From Marvinbryantia formatexigens DSM 14469 (lineage in GTDB: Bacteria > Bacillota > Clostridia > Lachnospirales > Lachnospiraceae), in contig NZ_CP102268.1 of NCBI RefSeq assembly GCF_025148285.1, forward strand, positions 2,025,001-2,089,000: a stretch of 64,000 nt of DNA, written 5' to 3'. Of the stretch, positions 1 to 8,902 are shown piece after piece. Position 1 is the stretch's first letter; each line of letters starts with the position of its first letter. The translations under genes and the position numbers were made by a program. The notes under the pieces were generated by a model. That model worked only from the letters and a program-made list of their open reading frames with translations. It had not been told where the DNA came from and searched no databases.

Positions 1-1721
1 TTTTTGTTGCCGTCCGCACGCATACAGCCCTGTATCGTGGCAAAATCGGCAAAATTCCACACATGTTCTCCAATAAAGAAGGAACGTTTATCAAATTCCG
101 CGTTCTGCCGCGCATAGTATTCCATCTGAAATTCTTCGCTGAACATTTCCGGCACGCACTGATGGATACCGGCAATCGTATCCGCCCCGTATTCCGTCAC
201 CATCACCGGCTTTCCGGTTTTTTCCCAGAAATCCAGCTCCAGGTTCCAGGCATAGCACGCCGCGTCCAGATCGCCGGATAAATTATACCAGCCGTAATAA
301 CGGTTGATGCAGACCACATCCATTGTCCGCGTCACCAGATCCTTTTCATAATTATTCTGACAGCAGACAAAGGTGACCGGACGGTCCTGCGGGTCCAGCT
401 CGTGCGTCAGCTCGTAGAGCGAGTGCCAGTATTCATATGCCGATTCCGGAAAATGCTCGGTATCCGGCTCGTTGCCCATCGACCACATCACCACACACGG
501 ATGATTCTTATCCCGCGCTACCAGATCGCGCAGCACCTCTTCATGATGATTGCGGATGGAAAACGTCTCATAAGGATTGCTGCTTTCTCCCGCCCCGATG
601 CCGACCGCCGGCGTCTCGTCAATAATGACAATGCCTTCCCGGTCGCACAGGTCGTACATTTCCTCCGCATACGGATAATGGCTGGTGCGGAAGGAATTGG
701 CGTGCAGCCAGTGAATCAGATTTACATCCTTCACATCCAGACAGAGGTCCAGCCCGCGCCCGCAAAAAGCGGCGTCTTCATGCTTTCCGAAGCCTTTAAA
801 GTAAAACGGCTTCCCGTTTATCAGAAACTGTGTGCCCTTCACTTCCACCGTGCGGATGCCGAACGTCTCTTCATACACATCATCCCGGAAGCTTACCTTC
901 GCTGTATACAGATACGGCACTCCCGGATAAGGCCACCACAGCTTTGCCTGCGGAATCGTAAGAACGCCCTCCGCGCCGCTGCTTCTGGCAACGCACTGTC
1001 CCTGTGCATCGAATACGGCAATATGCGGATTTTCTCCACCATCCCCGCCGCCCTGCGTACGTATCTCATAATGAACGATTCCATCTGTTCCCTGCACATC
1101 CGGCACCAGCGTAATATCGCTGATATAAGCCTGCGGCGTTGTATAAAGACGCACCGGGCGGTTAATGCCCGCGTAATTAAAAAAGTCGAAATTGGGCAGA
1201 TTCTGCGGCCGTCTCCAGAGCTTTGCCGCCTCCACGCTCGGCACGCCCGGATTGTCCGAGCCGAAAAATGCCGTCGCGCTTTCGTTTCCGACAGGAAGGG
1301 TGCTGTGATTTACATGGTTATCCGCCGCCACCACAAGCTCCGCCGTCTCTCCCGGCTTTACAAGCTCTGTAATCTCCGCCTCGAACGGCAGAAATCCGCC
1401 CTTATGCTCCACAAGCAGCCGTCCGTTCAGATAGACCTTTGCCCGATGCGTCACCGCGTCAAAGCGCAGCACCAGACGCTGCCCCGCAAGGCAGACCGGC
1501 ACGGAAAACGTTCTTTTGTAAAACACCCAGCCAAAGTGATTCCGGTAAGCGCGCTCCTCCTTCTGGTCGTTGTAGGACGCCGGCACCGCTATCGGCTCCA
1601 CAGCATGAAGCTTTGCGGCATCCACCATATCCTGCGGCTCCTCTGTCCCGCCAAGACAAAAATTCCATATTCCGGACAAATCAATGACATTTCTGACAGC
1701 ATTTATTCTGGGATACAGCAT
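1..1721 (-). CDS. uidA: Beta-glucuronidase, GH2 family (3' end outside window)
   Basis: Hydrolyses beta-D-glucuronides in the cytoplasm. The reverse-strand translation starts MLYPRINAVRNVIDLSGIWNF and tracks E. coli UidA throughout: a sugar-binding jelly roll (AGQRLVLRFDAVTH), FFNYAGINRPVRLYTTP, an Ig-like domain, then the TIM barrel. The acid/base Glu lies in WSMGNEPDTEH (about residue 418) and the nucleophile Glu in VTEYGADT (about 510). The sequence runs off the window within the NKKG substrate-recognition motif, so roughly the last 30-40 residues are missing. The segment equivalent to E. coli 'loop 1' (after ETPAVG) is about 13 residues shorter than in E. coli, suggesting a mini-loop gut enzyme. 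GGAGG sits 7 nt before the ATG. It lies 20 bp behind the permease gene, so it probably ends the ABC-transporter operon. Confidence 0.93.
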   Translation of the reverse strand, partial: MLYPRINAVRNVIDLSGIWNFCLGGTEEPQDMVDAAKLHAVEPIAVPASYNDQKEERAYRNHFGWVFYKRTFSVPVCLAGQRLVLRFDAVTHRAKVYLNGRLLVEHKGGFLPFEAEITELVKPGETAELVVAADNHVNHSTLPVGNESATAFFGSDNPGVPSVEAAKLWRRPQNLPNFDFFNYAGINRPVRLYTTPQAYISDITLVPDVQGTDGIVHYEIRTQGGGDGGENPHIAVFDAQGQCVARSSGAEGVLTIPQAKLWWPYPGVPYLYTAKVSFRDDVYEETFGIRTVEVKGTQFLINGKPFYFKGFGKHEDAAFCGRGLDLCLDVKDVNLIHWLHANSFRTSHYPYAEEMYDLCDREGIVIIDETPAVGIGAGESSNPYETFSIRNHHEEVLRDLVARDKNHPCVVMWSMGNEPDTEHFPESAYEYWHSLYELTHELDPQDRPVTFVCCQNNYEKDLVTRTMDVVCINRYYGWYNLSGDLDAACYAWNLELDFWEKTGKPVMVTEYGADTIAGIHQCVPEMFSEEFQMEYYARQNAEFDKRSFFIGEHVWNFADFATIQGCMRADGNK

Positions 1722-1741
1722 ATCTCATCCTCCTTACTTTC

Positions 1742-2587
1742 CTAACCCTTCACGCCGGTCGACGCAATGCCCTCCACAAAATATTTCTGGAGACACAGAA
1801 ATACAATCAGCACCGGAATCAGAGTGATGATAGAGCCCGCCATAATCAGACCATATTCTGCGGAATACTGTCCGATAAACATACGCAGACCGAGCTGGAT
1901 TGTCTTTTTGGATTCCGTTTTCAAATAAATCAGCGGACCAAGATAATCGTTCCAGGTATTTACAAAGGTAAAGATCGTCAGCGTCGACAGCGCCGGCTTG
2001 GAGAGCGGCAGCATAATCGTGCTGTAAATCCGGTATTCGCTCATACCGTCAATGCGGGCAGCCTCGCACAGCGCATCCGGTATGCCGGAATAAAACTGCT
2101 TCATCATAAACACGCCGAACGCCGAGAATGCCTGCAGGCAGATCATCGCCAGAAGCGTATCGTTTAAGCCCATGTTGCGCATCATGATAAACTGCGGCAC
2201 CATATAGACCTGCCAGGGCATGGCGATGGTGGCGATGTACGCCAGAAACAGCCCATTTTTGTGTTTAAACTCCAGCTTTGCAAACGCGTAAGCCGCAAAG
2301 CTGCTGGTAAGAAGCTGCAGAAAGGTAACGACAATCGTCAGAAATACCGTATTGCCGATAAATTTCGCCAGCGGAATCTTCGTCCAGATTTTCAGATAGT
2401 TGTCCCACTTCGGCACCTCCGGAATCCACCGGAACGGGGTCATCTGGAATACCTCTGTGTTCGACTTAATGGAGGCAGAGAGCATCCATAAAAACGGCAT
2501 AATCATCAGAAACGTAATCAGAATCAATATTGCATACAGAAAAATCTTTGCAATTTTCCGGTTTCTTGACGCAGATTTTGTCTTCAT
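1742..2587 (-). CDS. Carbohydrate ABC transporter permease, MalG type
   Basis: Inner-membrane permease subunit of a CUT1-type sugar importer. The 281-residue protein has an N-terminal membrane anchor (ILILITFLMIMPFLWML) and about six membrane segments. The EAA loop that contacts the ATPase is visible as 'LCEAARIDGMSEYRIYSTIMLPLSKPAL', and the C-terminus VEGIASTGVKG is characteristic of the MalG/YcjP/UgpE group. It lies 18 bp downstream of its partner permease. No ATPase gene lies in the locus, as is common where one shared MsmK-like ATPase serves several importers. The substrate is inferred only from the neighbouring beta-glucuronidase and rhamnosidase. Confidence 0.93.
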   Translation of the reverse strand: MKTKSASRNRKIAKIFLYAILILITFLMIMPFLWMLSASIKSNTEVFQMTPFRWIPEVPKWDNYLKIWTKIPLAKFIGNTVFLTIVVTFLQLLTSSFAAYAFAKLEFKHKNGLFLAYIATIAMPWQVYMVPQFIMMRNMGLNDTLLAMICLQAFSAFGVFMMKQFYSGIPDALCEAARIDGMSEYRIYSTIMLPLSKPALSTLTIFTFVNTWNDYLGPLIYLKTESKKTIQLGLRMFIGQYSAEYGLIMAGSIITLIPVLIVFLCLQKYFVEGIASTGVKG

Positions 2588-2605
2588 TCTTTTTCTCTCC
2601 TTCCC

Positions 2606-3523
2606 CTATTGCTGTTTTTCATATTTTGCTTCGCCGCGGAACTGGATAATCGTAACAGCCAGAACCAGAACAAAAAGTACCATTGCGATTGCGCTGGAAT
2701 AGCCCAGGTCCCATTCCTGGAACGCCTTCTGGTAAATATAGTAAACCAGAACGGTGGACGAGGTTCCAAGCTTTCCGTCTCCGCCGCCTGCCAGCATGAC
2801 GGCAATATCGTAAACCTTGAAGCAGTTAATCGTCAGCATGACAACCACAAAGAAAGTCGTCGCGCGCAGCTGCGGCCAGGTGACATAGACAAATTTCTGC
2901 CAGGTAGATGCGCCGTCCAGACTTGCCGCCTCATAAAGCTCATTGGAAATTCCCTGAAGTCCGGCAAGATAGATTACCATATAATACCCCATATACTTCC
3001 ACACGCTGAACAAAATCAGTGTCAGAAGAATTAAATCGCCGCCAAACCAGTTCGGCAGATTCTCCACATGAAATACGTAATACAGAATCGCATTTATCGG
3101 TCCTCTGCTCGGATGGAAAATCATCTGCCACACAGCCGTGATTGCTACCAGGGACGCCACGTACGGAAAGAAAGAAATCGTGCGGAACACGCCCCGGAAC
3201 CTGATTTTCTGATTCAGAACGATTGCCAGTCCCAGCGACGCTATCATCGTCAGAGGAACCGTGCCGATACAGTAGATAATTGTATTTTTCAGTGCCGCCC
3301 AGAAGAAAGTATCCTTTCCCAGACGTATAAAGTTGCTTAATCCCGCAAATTCAATCGGATTGTTTCCATCCCACTTTAAAAACCCAAGACCGAATGCGCA
3401 GATAATCGGTACCAGGGTAAATACCGCAAATCCGATAAAGTTGGGGGCAATAAAAGAATATGCCACCAGCGCCCGCTTCCGGTCGCGCCATTTTTTGCTT
3501 TTTGCTGCCGCTGTCGGATCCAT
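2606..3523 (-). CDS. Carbohydrate ABC transporter permease, MalF type
   Basis: The 305-residue partner permease of a CUT1 sugar importer. Visible features are a short cytoplasmic N-terminus, a first membrane segment (YSFIAPNFIGFAVFTLVPIICAF), and the EAA motif 'LYEAASLDGASTWQKFVYVTWPQL', the coupling helix for the ATPase. The GLSNF/F..LGKDTFFWAALKNT region is typical of the UgpA/LacF group. It is transcribed after the binding-protein gene and before the MalG-type permease. A hairpin lies in the 79-bp gap separating it from the binding-protein gene. Confidence 0.93.
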   Translation of the reverse strand: MDPTAAAKSKKWRDRKRALVAYSFIAPNFIGFAVFTLVPIICAFGLGFLKWDGNNPIEFAGLSNFIRLGKDTFFWAALKNTIIYCIGTVPLTMIASLGLAIVLNQKIRFRGVFRTISFFPYVASLVAITAVWQMIFHPSRGPINAILYYVFHVENLPNWFGGDLILLTLILFSVWKYMGYYMVIYLAGLQGISNELYEAASLDGASTWQKFVYVTWPQLRATTFFVVVMLTINCFKVYDIAVMLAGGGDGKLGTSSTVLVYYIYQKAFQEWDLGYSSAIAMVLFVLVLAVTIIQFRGEAKYEKQQ

Positions 3524-3558
3524 TTTCTCTCTCCTTTCCGGTTTAAAAGGTCAAAAAC

Positions 3559-3593
3559 GGGACCGGCCCAGTGTTTCTCCTGTTACCGGTCCC
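3559..3593 (-). terminator. Intercistronic hairpin, likely attenuator between binding protein and permeases
   Basis: GGGACCGG (3586-3593 on the reverse strand) pairs with CCGGTCCC (3559-3566) across a 19-nt loop, and in the direction of transcription it is followed by GTTTTTG. Such partial terminators behind binding-protein genes usually keep permease expression below that of the binding protein. The role is inferred from position and structure. Confidence 0.6.
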
Positions 3594-3602
3594 TCTTATC
3601 AC

Positions 3603-4892
3603 TTATTCGCCAAGAACTTTTCCTACTTCTTCATTCATTTTTGCAATTCCGTCGTCAATCGAGGTATCACCGTTCATGATATCCTTATGATAGGTATCCA
3701 GAATGGTGTTGATTTCGGAAATCTGGTCGCTGTAGGGCGCTTCCAGATAAAGCTGCACGGTCTTTAATGCTTCCTTGCTCGCGTCATCCTGCGGGAATCC
3801 TTCCAGAGAAGCAATCTCATCGATTACATCATCGTTCATGATTGCCGGGAAGTTTCCGGTCGAAGCGATAATCTTCGCGCCTTCCTCGCCGCATACGAAT
3901 TTGATGAAATCCCATGCCTCATCCTTGTTCTCAGTCGCCGTCGGAATGGACAGTGCTGTGATGGTGCCAAGCGTTGTGCCTGCTTCCACGCCTTCCGGAT
4001 GCGGATATTTTACGATGCCCCAGTCGCCGCAGAGCGCGCTGTCATAGTTGCCTTCCTTCAGCTCGGAGATCAGGGTTGCGATATACCAGGAACCCATGTT
4101 CATGGTCGCTGTGTTTCCTTCTGAGAAAGCGCCGCTGTAATGAAGCTGGGATGCGTTCGTATCGATGTAGCTTCTGCAGATGCCGTCTGCCTCCTGGTTT
4201 TTCACCAGCTCGTAGTACGGTTTCAGGAAATCATAATTTCCATCCAGTACGGAATGCTCGCCGTCCAGAATACCGAAGAGCTGAACCGCACTTCTCCAGG
4301 TATGATAATGAGAACCGTAAATCTGGTCGTTTCCAAAGCCCTGCTTTGCAACGCTGCGGCAAAGCTCATCGTACTGCTCCATCGTCATATCGTTTGTCGG
4401 ATAGTCAACGCCCGCTTCGTCAAAAATTCTCTTATTGTAATACAGTACCCAGAAATCACTGCGGAACGGCAGCTCATACAGCGCATCTCCAACCGTTACC
4501 TGCTCTGTTGTACCATTGTAAAGGCTTAAATCAATACCGTCCGCCGCGATACGCTCTGTCAGATCCTCCAGAACACCTTTGGAAACCAGCGTCGCATAGC
4601 CCGGCACATCCTTAATCGTTACCACATCAAAATCGGAACCCTCGCCGGATAAGTCGGTCGCAAGTACCGTCATATAATCCGCGCTGCCCAGATCTGTCAG
4701 CTCAATGGTCACGTTCGGATGCTGCTCCATATATGCATCCGCCAGTGCGCTCCAGTAAGGCGTTGTCTTCTCATCCCACAATGCCCAGTTTAATGTTACC
4801 TGCTCCTCCTCTGCGGATGCCAGCATTCCCATTCCAAGGCTTCCTACTGCCATGCACGCTGCCATACACGCTGCAACTGCTTTTTTCTTCAT
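3603..4892 (-). CDS. Extracellular solute-binding protein of a sugar ABC importer
   Basis: Captures the sugar outside the membrane and delivers it to the two permeases. The 429-residue protein has a Sec signal peptide (MKKKAVAACMAACMAVGSLG...) and then the SBP family 1 fold, with TLNWALWDEKTTPYW, HPNVTIELT and the AWDFIKFVCGEEGAK helix near the C-terminus. The signal ends LASA-EEE, a signal-peptidase-I-type site, and I see no lipobox cysteine in the usual place, although Gram-positive binding proteins are normally lipoproteins. The gene is first in its operon and is divergent from the yesM-like kinase gene, the usual arrangement for YesMN-controlled importers. Confidence 0.92.
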   Translation of the reverse strand: MKKKAVAACMAACMAVGSLGMGMLASAEEEQVTLNWALWDEKTTPYWSALADAYMEQHPNVTIELTDLGSADYMTVLATDLSGEGSDFDVVTIKDVPGYATLVSKGVLEDLTERIAADGIDLSLYNGTTEQVTVGDALYELPFRSDFWVLYYNKRIFDEAGVDYPTNDMTMEQYDELCRSVAKQGFGNDQIYGSHYHTWRSAVQLFGILDGEHSVLDGNYDFLKPYYELVKNQEADGICRSYIDTNASQLHYSGAFSEGNTATMNMGSWYIATLISELKEGNYDSALCGDWGIVKYPHPEGVEAGTTLGTITALSIPTATENKDEAWDFIKFVCGEEGAKIIASTGNFPAIMNDDVIDEIASLEGFPQDDASKEALKTVQLYLEAPYSDQISEINTILDTYHKDIMNGDTSIDDGIAKMNEEVGKVLGE

Positions 4893-5157
4893 ACTCTTAT
4901 ATCCTCCTTTTTTGATTTGATGATACCAGATTCAAAAGGTCTGAGCCCGCATGATCCTGCTCATAATTGTTTGAAAGACCTCTGTACCTGTCCCAACATC
5001 ATTTGATAAATTCATTATAAGCTCTCGTTTTTGTTTTTAACATGGCATTTTTCCGGAAAAACCTTCCTTTTTCCCGGTTTCCGATGCAAAGTGCACAGAA
5101 AAAACCTGCACTTTTCAACAAAAACATATACTTTTGTTATAATCGCTTCCGGAAAAG

Positions 5158-5186
5158 TTACAAATCATCTTCACTTGTGCTATACT
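5158..5186 (+). promoter_or_regulatory. Predicted promoter of the YesM/YesN operon
   Basis: TTACAA (5158-5163) and TATACT (5181-5186) are separated by 17 bp and lie 28 bp before the kinase start codon. A second possible -10 (TATAAT, 5138-5143) lies just upstream with a weaker -35. The 322-bp divergent spacer 4893-5214 also holds TATAAT on the minus strand (5014-5019), a possible -10 for the binding-protein operon, but I see no convincing -35 for it. Confidence 0.5.
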
Positions 5187-5214
5187 GTAAAAAAATGAGA
5201 AGGAAGATTTTCTT

Positions 5215-7050
5215 ATGAAACGACCCTTTTATAAAACCATCCGCGGACGTCTGGTGCTGATTCTGCTGACGATTATCCTGTTTCTCGGCATCGGCATTTC
5301 CTCCTTCAGCTATCTGCTGTTTTACCGCGACCTGCGCAAAACAGCCATCCAGTCCACCGAGACGAACCTGGAGCTGCTGACGGAAAACGTAAACGACTCC
5401 CTGGATGATATCATCAGTCTGCTTTACTGGTGCCAGACAAACGACCAGCTTACCAAATTTCTGCTGTCCCAGCGCGGCTCGGAAAAATATGCCAGCATTA
5501 CCTCCCTTGCCACAGATGTGTTAAACACCACCTTTGTGACAAACGCTTCCAAAAATTATATCCAGCGTCTGGTAATCGGCAGCCCGGAACGCAGCGATTT
5601 TCTGCAGGTGGTCAACACAAATTATTCCGTAGACAAACCGATTCCGGAGCTTATCACGCAGCTTTCGTTTTTTGAGGAGCACATGGAAACTCCGCGTCTG
5701 GAGGATGTCCGGCTGCAGATGATTGACGAGCCCTTCACCAGACGCTCCGGGAAAATTATTCCGATCATAAGACCGATACAGAACCCCTACACCAGCGGCA
5801 GCATCGGTTTTGTCTATCTGGCGCTGGATATCTCTCTCCTGACAGACGAGCTGGGCGTCCACACGCTGGATGAATACGGGGAGCTGCTGTTCTGCATGAA
5901 CGGGCAGTATTACCGGATTGCGGACGATTCTATCGTGCCGTCCGGGCAGACGCTCTCTCTTACAGATTACCCGGAAACCTACCAGGTGCGCAGCGATACT
6001 TCTGTTTATTATACGGATACCGCCTCCGGGCGCTCCATCGCCGTTCTCCGTCCCCTGGATCTAAACGGCTGCTCTGTTGTCCAGCTCATTATGCCGGAGC
6101 AGTTCCGCCAGCAGTTTGCACATTATTTTCTGCTGATTCTGCTGATTTTCCTGCTGATTCTGGTAATCGGCATTATTATGATCGCGATTCTCACCAGAAC
6201 CATCACGCATCCGGTCGAGCTGCTGCGCAACCGCATCAGTCTGATTGCCGGCGGGGATTTTTCCCAGGATTCCTCGATTCTCTGGGACAGCGAGCTGGGC
6301 GACATGGGGCAGGACATCAACCAGCTCTCCTCCGATATCCAGACGCTGATAAACAAAAGGCTGGAGGTGGAGAATGAAAAGCAGGCATACGAATACCGTC
6401 TCCTGCAGAGCCAGGTAAATCCGCATTTTCTGTACAATACCTTAAATTCCATCAAATGGATGGCGACCATCCAGAACGCGCCCGGCATCGCGGAAATGAC
6501 GACGGCTCTGAGCGGTCTTTTAAAAAATATTTCCAAGGGCTCCAGCACGCTTGTGACCATCCGCCAGGAGTTTGCCCTGCTGGAGGATTATTTTATTATC
6601 CAGAAATACCGGTATGGTGGAATGATCCAGATGAAATTTGAGATTGAAGATGAAACGCTCTGCGACAATGAGATTCCCCGCTTCAGCCTGCAGCCGATTG
6701 TGGAAAATTCTATTTTTCACGGCATCGAGCCGAAGGGACAGCCCGGTCTTATCCGGATTCATCTGTTTGCTCCGGATGATAAAACCGTGCAAATCGACGT
6801 TACCGACAACGGAACCGGCATCGAGCCGGAAAAAATAAAGACGCTGCTCACAGAAAATGCCGGCGGACAGGGTTCCTTTTTCCGCAATATCGGTATCAGC
6901 AACGTAAATAAGCGCCTGCAGTATACCTACGGCGACCGCTTCGGTCTGAAAATCACCAGTGAAACGGGCAGCTACACGACCGTGAGCGTCCTGCTTCCGC
7001 ACAAACTGATAAAGGAGGAGAATTATAATGCTGAAACTTCTGATTGCTGA
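5215..7050 (+). CDS. Sensor histidine kinase, YesM family
   Basis: Membrane sensor that probably detects the sugar or the loaded binding protein and phosphorylates the AraC-type regulator encoded next. The 611-residue protein has a first membrane helix at residues 11-35, a large extracytoplasmic domain of about 265 residues (dCache-like position), a second helix (FLLILLIFLLILVIGIIMIAIL, about 304-325), a HAMP segment, a His_kinase domain with NPHFLYNTLN (phospho-acceptor His404), and a HATPase domain with PIVENSIFHGIEPKG (N box) and DNGTGI (G box). SD AAGGAAG precedes the ATG. The last 23 bp overlap the regulator gene, so the two are translationally coupled. Confidence 0.94.
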   Translation: MKRPFYKTIRGRLVLILLTIILFLGIGISSFSYLLFYRDLRKTAIQSTETNLELLTENVNDSLDDIISLLYWCQTNDQLTKFLLSQRGSEKYASITSLATDVLNTTFVTNASKNYIQRLVIGSPERSDFLQVVNTNYSVDKPIPELITQLSFFEEHMETPRLEDVRLQMIDEPFTRRSGKIIPIIRPIQNPYTSGSIGFVYLALDISLLTDELGVHTLDEYGELLFCMNGQYYRIADDSIVPSGQTLSLTDYPETYQVRSDTSVYYTDTASGRSIAVLRPLDLNGCSVVQLIMPEQFRQQFAHYFLLILLIFLLILVIGIIMIAILTRTITHPVELLRNRISLIAGGDFSQDSSILWDSELGDMGQDINQLSSDIQTLINKRLEVENEKQAYEYRLLQSQVNPHFLYNTLNSIKWMATIQNAPGIAEMTTALSGLLKNISKGSSTLVTIRQEFALLEDYFIIQKYRYGGMIQMKFEIEDETLCDNEIPRFSLQPIVENSIFHGIEPKGQPGLIRIHLFAPDDKTVQIDVTDNGTGIEPEKIKTLLTENAGGQGSFFRNIGISNVNKRLQYTYGDRFGLKITSETGSYTTVSVLLPHKLIKEENYNAETSDC

Positions 7051-8644
7051 TGACGAGCCTCTGGTACAGATTGGTCTGAAATCCATGCTTGACTGGAACC
7101 AGCTCGGTATTTCCGTGTGCGGTACTGCTTCCAACGGTAAGCAGGCATACGATCTGATTTGCCAGGAGCACCCCGACATCGTTATCTCCGATATAAAAAT
7201 GCCTCTTATGGACGGTCTGGAGCTGGCAGGAAAATGCCGGGAGGAATTCGGGCGCGTGCCGGTTTTTATTATTCTCACCAGCTACGAGGATTTCCAGTTT
7301 GCCCGCGAGGCAATCAGTCTGCAGGCGGTGGATTATCTGATTAAGCTGGAGCTAACCCCGGATTCTCTGCGGGAATCCATTGAAAAGGCCAGCCGCGCCG
7401 TGCAGGAATACCGGCAGCTTTCCACAAAGGATGCCGCGTCCTCCCTGGACCTTACCATGTTCCAGGAACGGTTTTTTATCCGTCTGCTCAACGGTCTTTT
7501 TGAAAGCCCGGCGCAGTTTGAGCGTCAGATGCAGGATTTTCAGATTACGCTGGATGCCGCAGGTTATATGGCGGCGTACATCCGCATTATAGAAAACGAC
7601 TGCAATCCGCTTACCTGCGACCAGCGTCTGACGTTAAACCGCAGCACCGTGCAGATGTTTCAGGATATGATTACGAAGTATCTTCCCTGCCGGATTATTT
7701 CTCTGGATATGCAGTATTTTTCGGTGATTTTCTTTCTGGAGGAAAAATATACCGATAAACAGACGCGGATTTCTTATCTGACGGACGCTCTGGAGCAGAC
7801 CTTTGCAATGCTTTATAATTATTATTCTGTCACGCTTTTCTGCAGTGTCGGAAAGATGGTCAGCCGTCCTCTGGATATAACCGTTTCCTATCACGACGCG
7901 AAGCAGTATATTCCCACGACAGGAGCCGGGTCGCGGATTATTTTTGCCGAGCAGCAGGATGATTTCTGCAAGGACCATAATGTATTTAATCTTTCCCTGT
8001 TCCGGGAAGATATCCGCAAGGCTTTCGAAGAAGAAAATGCCGATTCCCTGAAGGATATTCTGGATAATATCGCGGAGCTGCTTTCCCAGAACAGGGTACA
8101 GCTCGCCCAGGCGCAGGACGCCGCCAGCTCCATCCTTCATCTTGCCATTCATCTGCTGCCGGACGGGGAGCAGGTGACGGCGCGCATTTTCCAGGATATG
8201 CCGGACGGCTATCAGTCTCTGTACCGGTTTACGGATACGCGGCAGATCGTCACATGGCTGCGCACGCTGGAGGACGGGCTTATCCGTTTTCTCTCCGAGC
8301 AGCGCAAATCGAACGTCAACTTTATGGTGGAAAATGTGACGAAATACATTGCCTCCAATATTGATAAGCGTCTGACCCTGCACGATACGGCGCTGACCTT
8401 TAATATCAGCCCGAATTACCTGAGCCAGTTGTTTAAAAAATACCGGAATGTCGGCTTTAATGAATACGTCACACAGCAGAAAATAAACGCCGCAAAGGAG
8501 CTTCTGCAGCAGGGCTCCCTGCGGGTCTATGAGATTGCCGACCGTCTCGGCTTTGAAAACGCTTTTTATTTCAGTAAGGTCTTTAAGAAGTATGAGGGCT
8601 GCTCGCCCAGGGAGTACATTAATGGGAGAACTTCCGGTGTGTAG
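7028..8644 (+). CDS. Response regulator with AraC-type DNA-binding domain, YesN family
   Basis: Transcription factor that should control the divergent sugar-import/beta-glucuronidase operon. The 538 residues contain a receiver domain (IADDEP, phospho-acceptor Asp55 in SDIKMPLMDG, Lys in DYLIKLEL), a long YesN-type middle region of about 300 residues, and a C-terminal AraC double helix-turn-helix (from about residue 434; KRLTLHDTALTFNISPNYLSQLFKK and VYEIADRLGFENAFYFSKVFKKYEGCSPREY). SD AAAGGAGG lies inside the kinase gene. It ends opposite the rhamnosidase gene, which is convergent to it. Confidence 0.94.
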   Translation: MLKLLIADDEPLVQIGLKSMLDWNQLGISVCGTASNGKQAYDLICQEHPDIVISDIKMPLMDGLELAGKCREEFGRVPVFIILTSYEDFQFAREAISLQAVDYLIKLELTPDSLRESIEKASRAVQEYRQLSTKDAASSLDLTMFQERFFIRLLNGLFESPAQFERQMQDFQITLDAAGYMAAYIRIIENDCNPLTCDQRLTLNRSTVQMFQDMITKYLPCRIISLDMQYFSVIFFLEEKYTDKQTRISYLTDALEQTFAMLYNYYSVTLFCSVGKMVSRPLDITVSYHDAKQYIPTTGAGSRIIFAEQQDDFCKDHNVFNLSLFREDIRKAFEEENADSLKDILDNIAELLSQNRVQLAQAQDAASSILHLAIHLLPDGEQVTARIFQDMPDGYQSLYRFTDTRQIVTWLRTLEDGLIRFLSEQRKSNVNFMVENVTKYIASNIDKRLTLHDTALTFNISPNYLSQLFKKYRNVGFNEYVTQQKINAAKELLQQGSLRVYEIADRLGFENAFYFSKVFKKYEGCSPREYINGRTSGV

Positions 8645-8711
8645 ATGATTTTTATAAAATTTTTTTCCGTACAATTTTTTATGCTACACAATTTTTATGC
8701 CGTACGATAAA

Positions 8712-8896
8712 GATAAAGCTGGTTTCCAACGCAAACACGTTGATTTTTTTGTTTTGCTGCGCCGCCTATCTGACAGCTTCCTCCGCTAACTCGCCTGCTA
8801 TGCAGGCTCAGACACGCTCCGTAAGCTGTCGCTATGCTCGCAAAACTGCAAAAATCTGCCTATCGTTTGCTTTTGGATACCAGCTTTATTTTTATC
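8712..8896. repeat. Long imperfect hairpin element of about 185 bp
   Basis: The two halves of this segment are near reverse complements. AGATAAAGCTGG...CCAACGCAAAC on the left pairs with GTTTGC...CCAGCTTTATT...ATCT on the right. GACAGCTT (8772-8779) pairs with AAGCTGTC (8823-8830). GCCTGC (8793-8798) pairs with GCAGGC (8802-8807) at the tip. It lies exactly between two convergent genes and codes for no convincing protein. It could be a MITE-like repeat, a structured RNA or a bidirectional terminator. Only one copy is present in this window. Confidence 0.75.
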
Positions 8897-8902
8897 TGTA
8901 CT

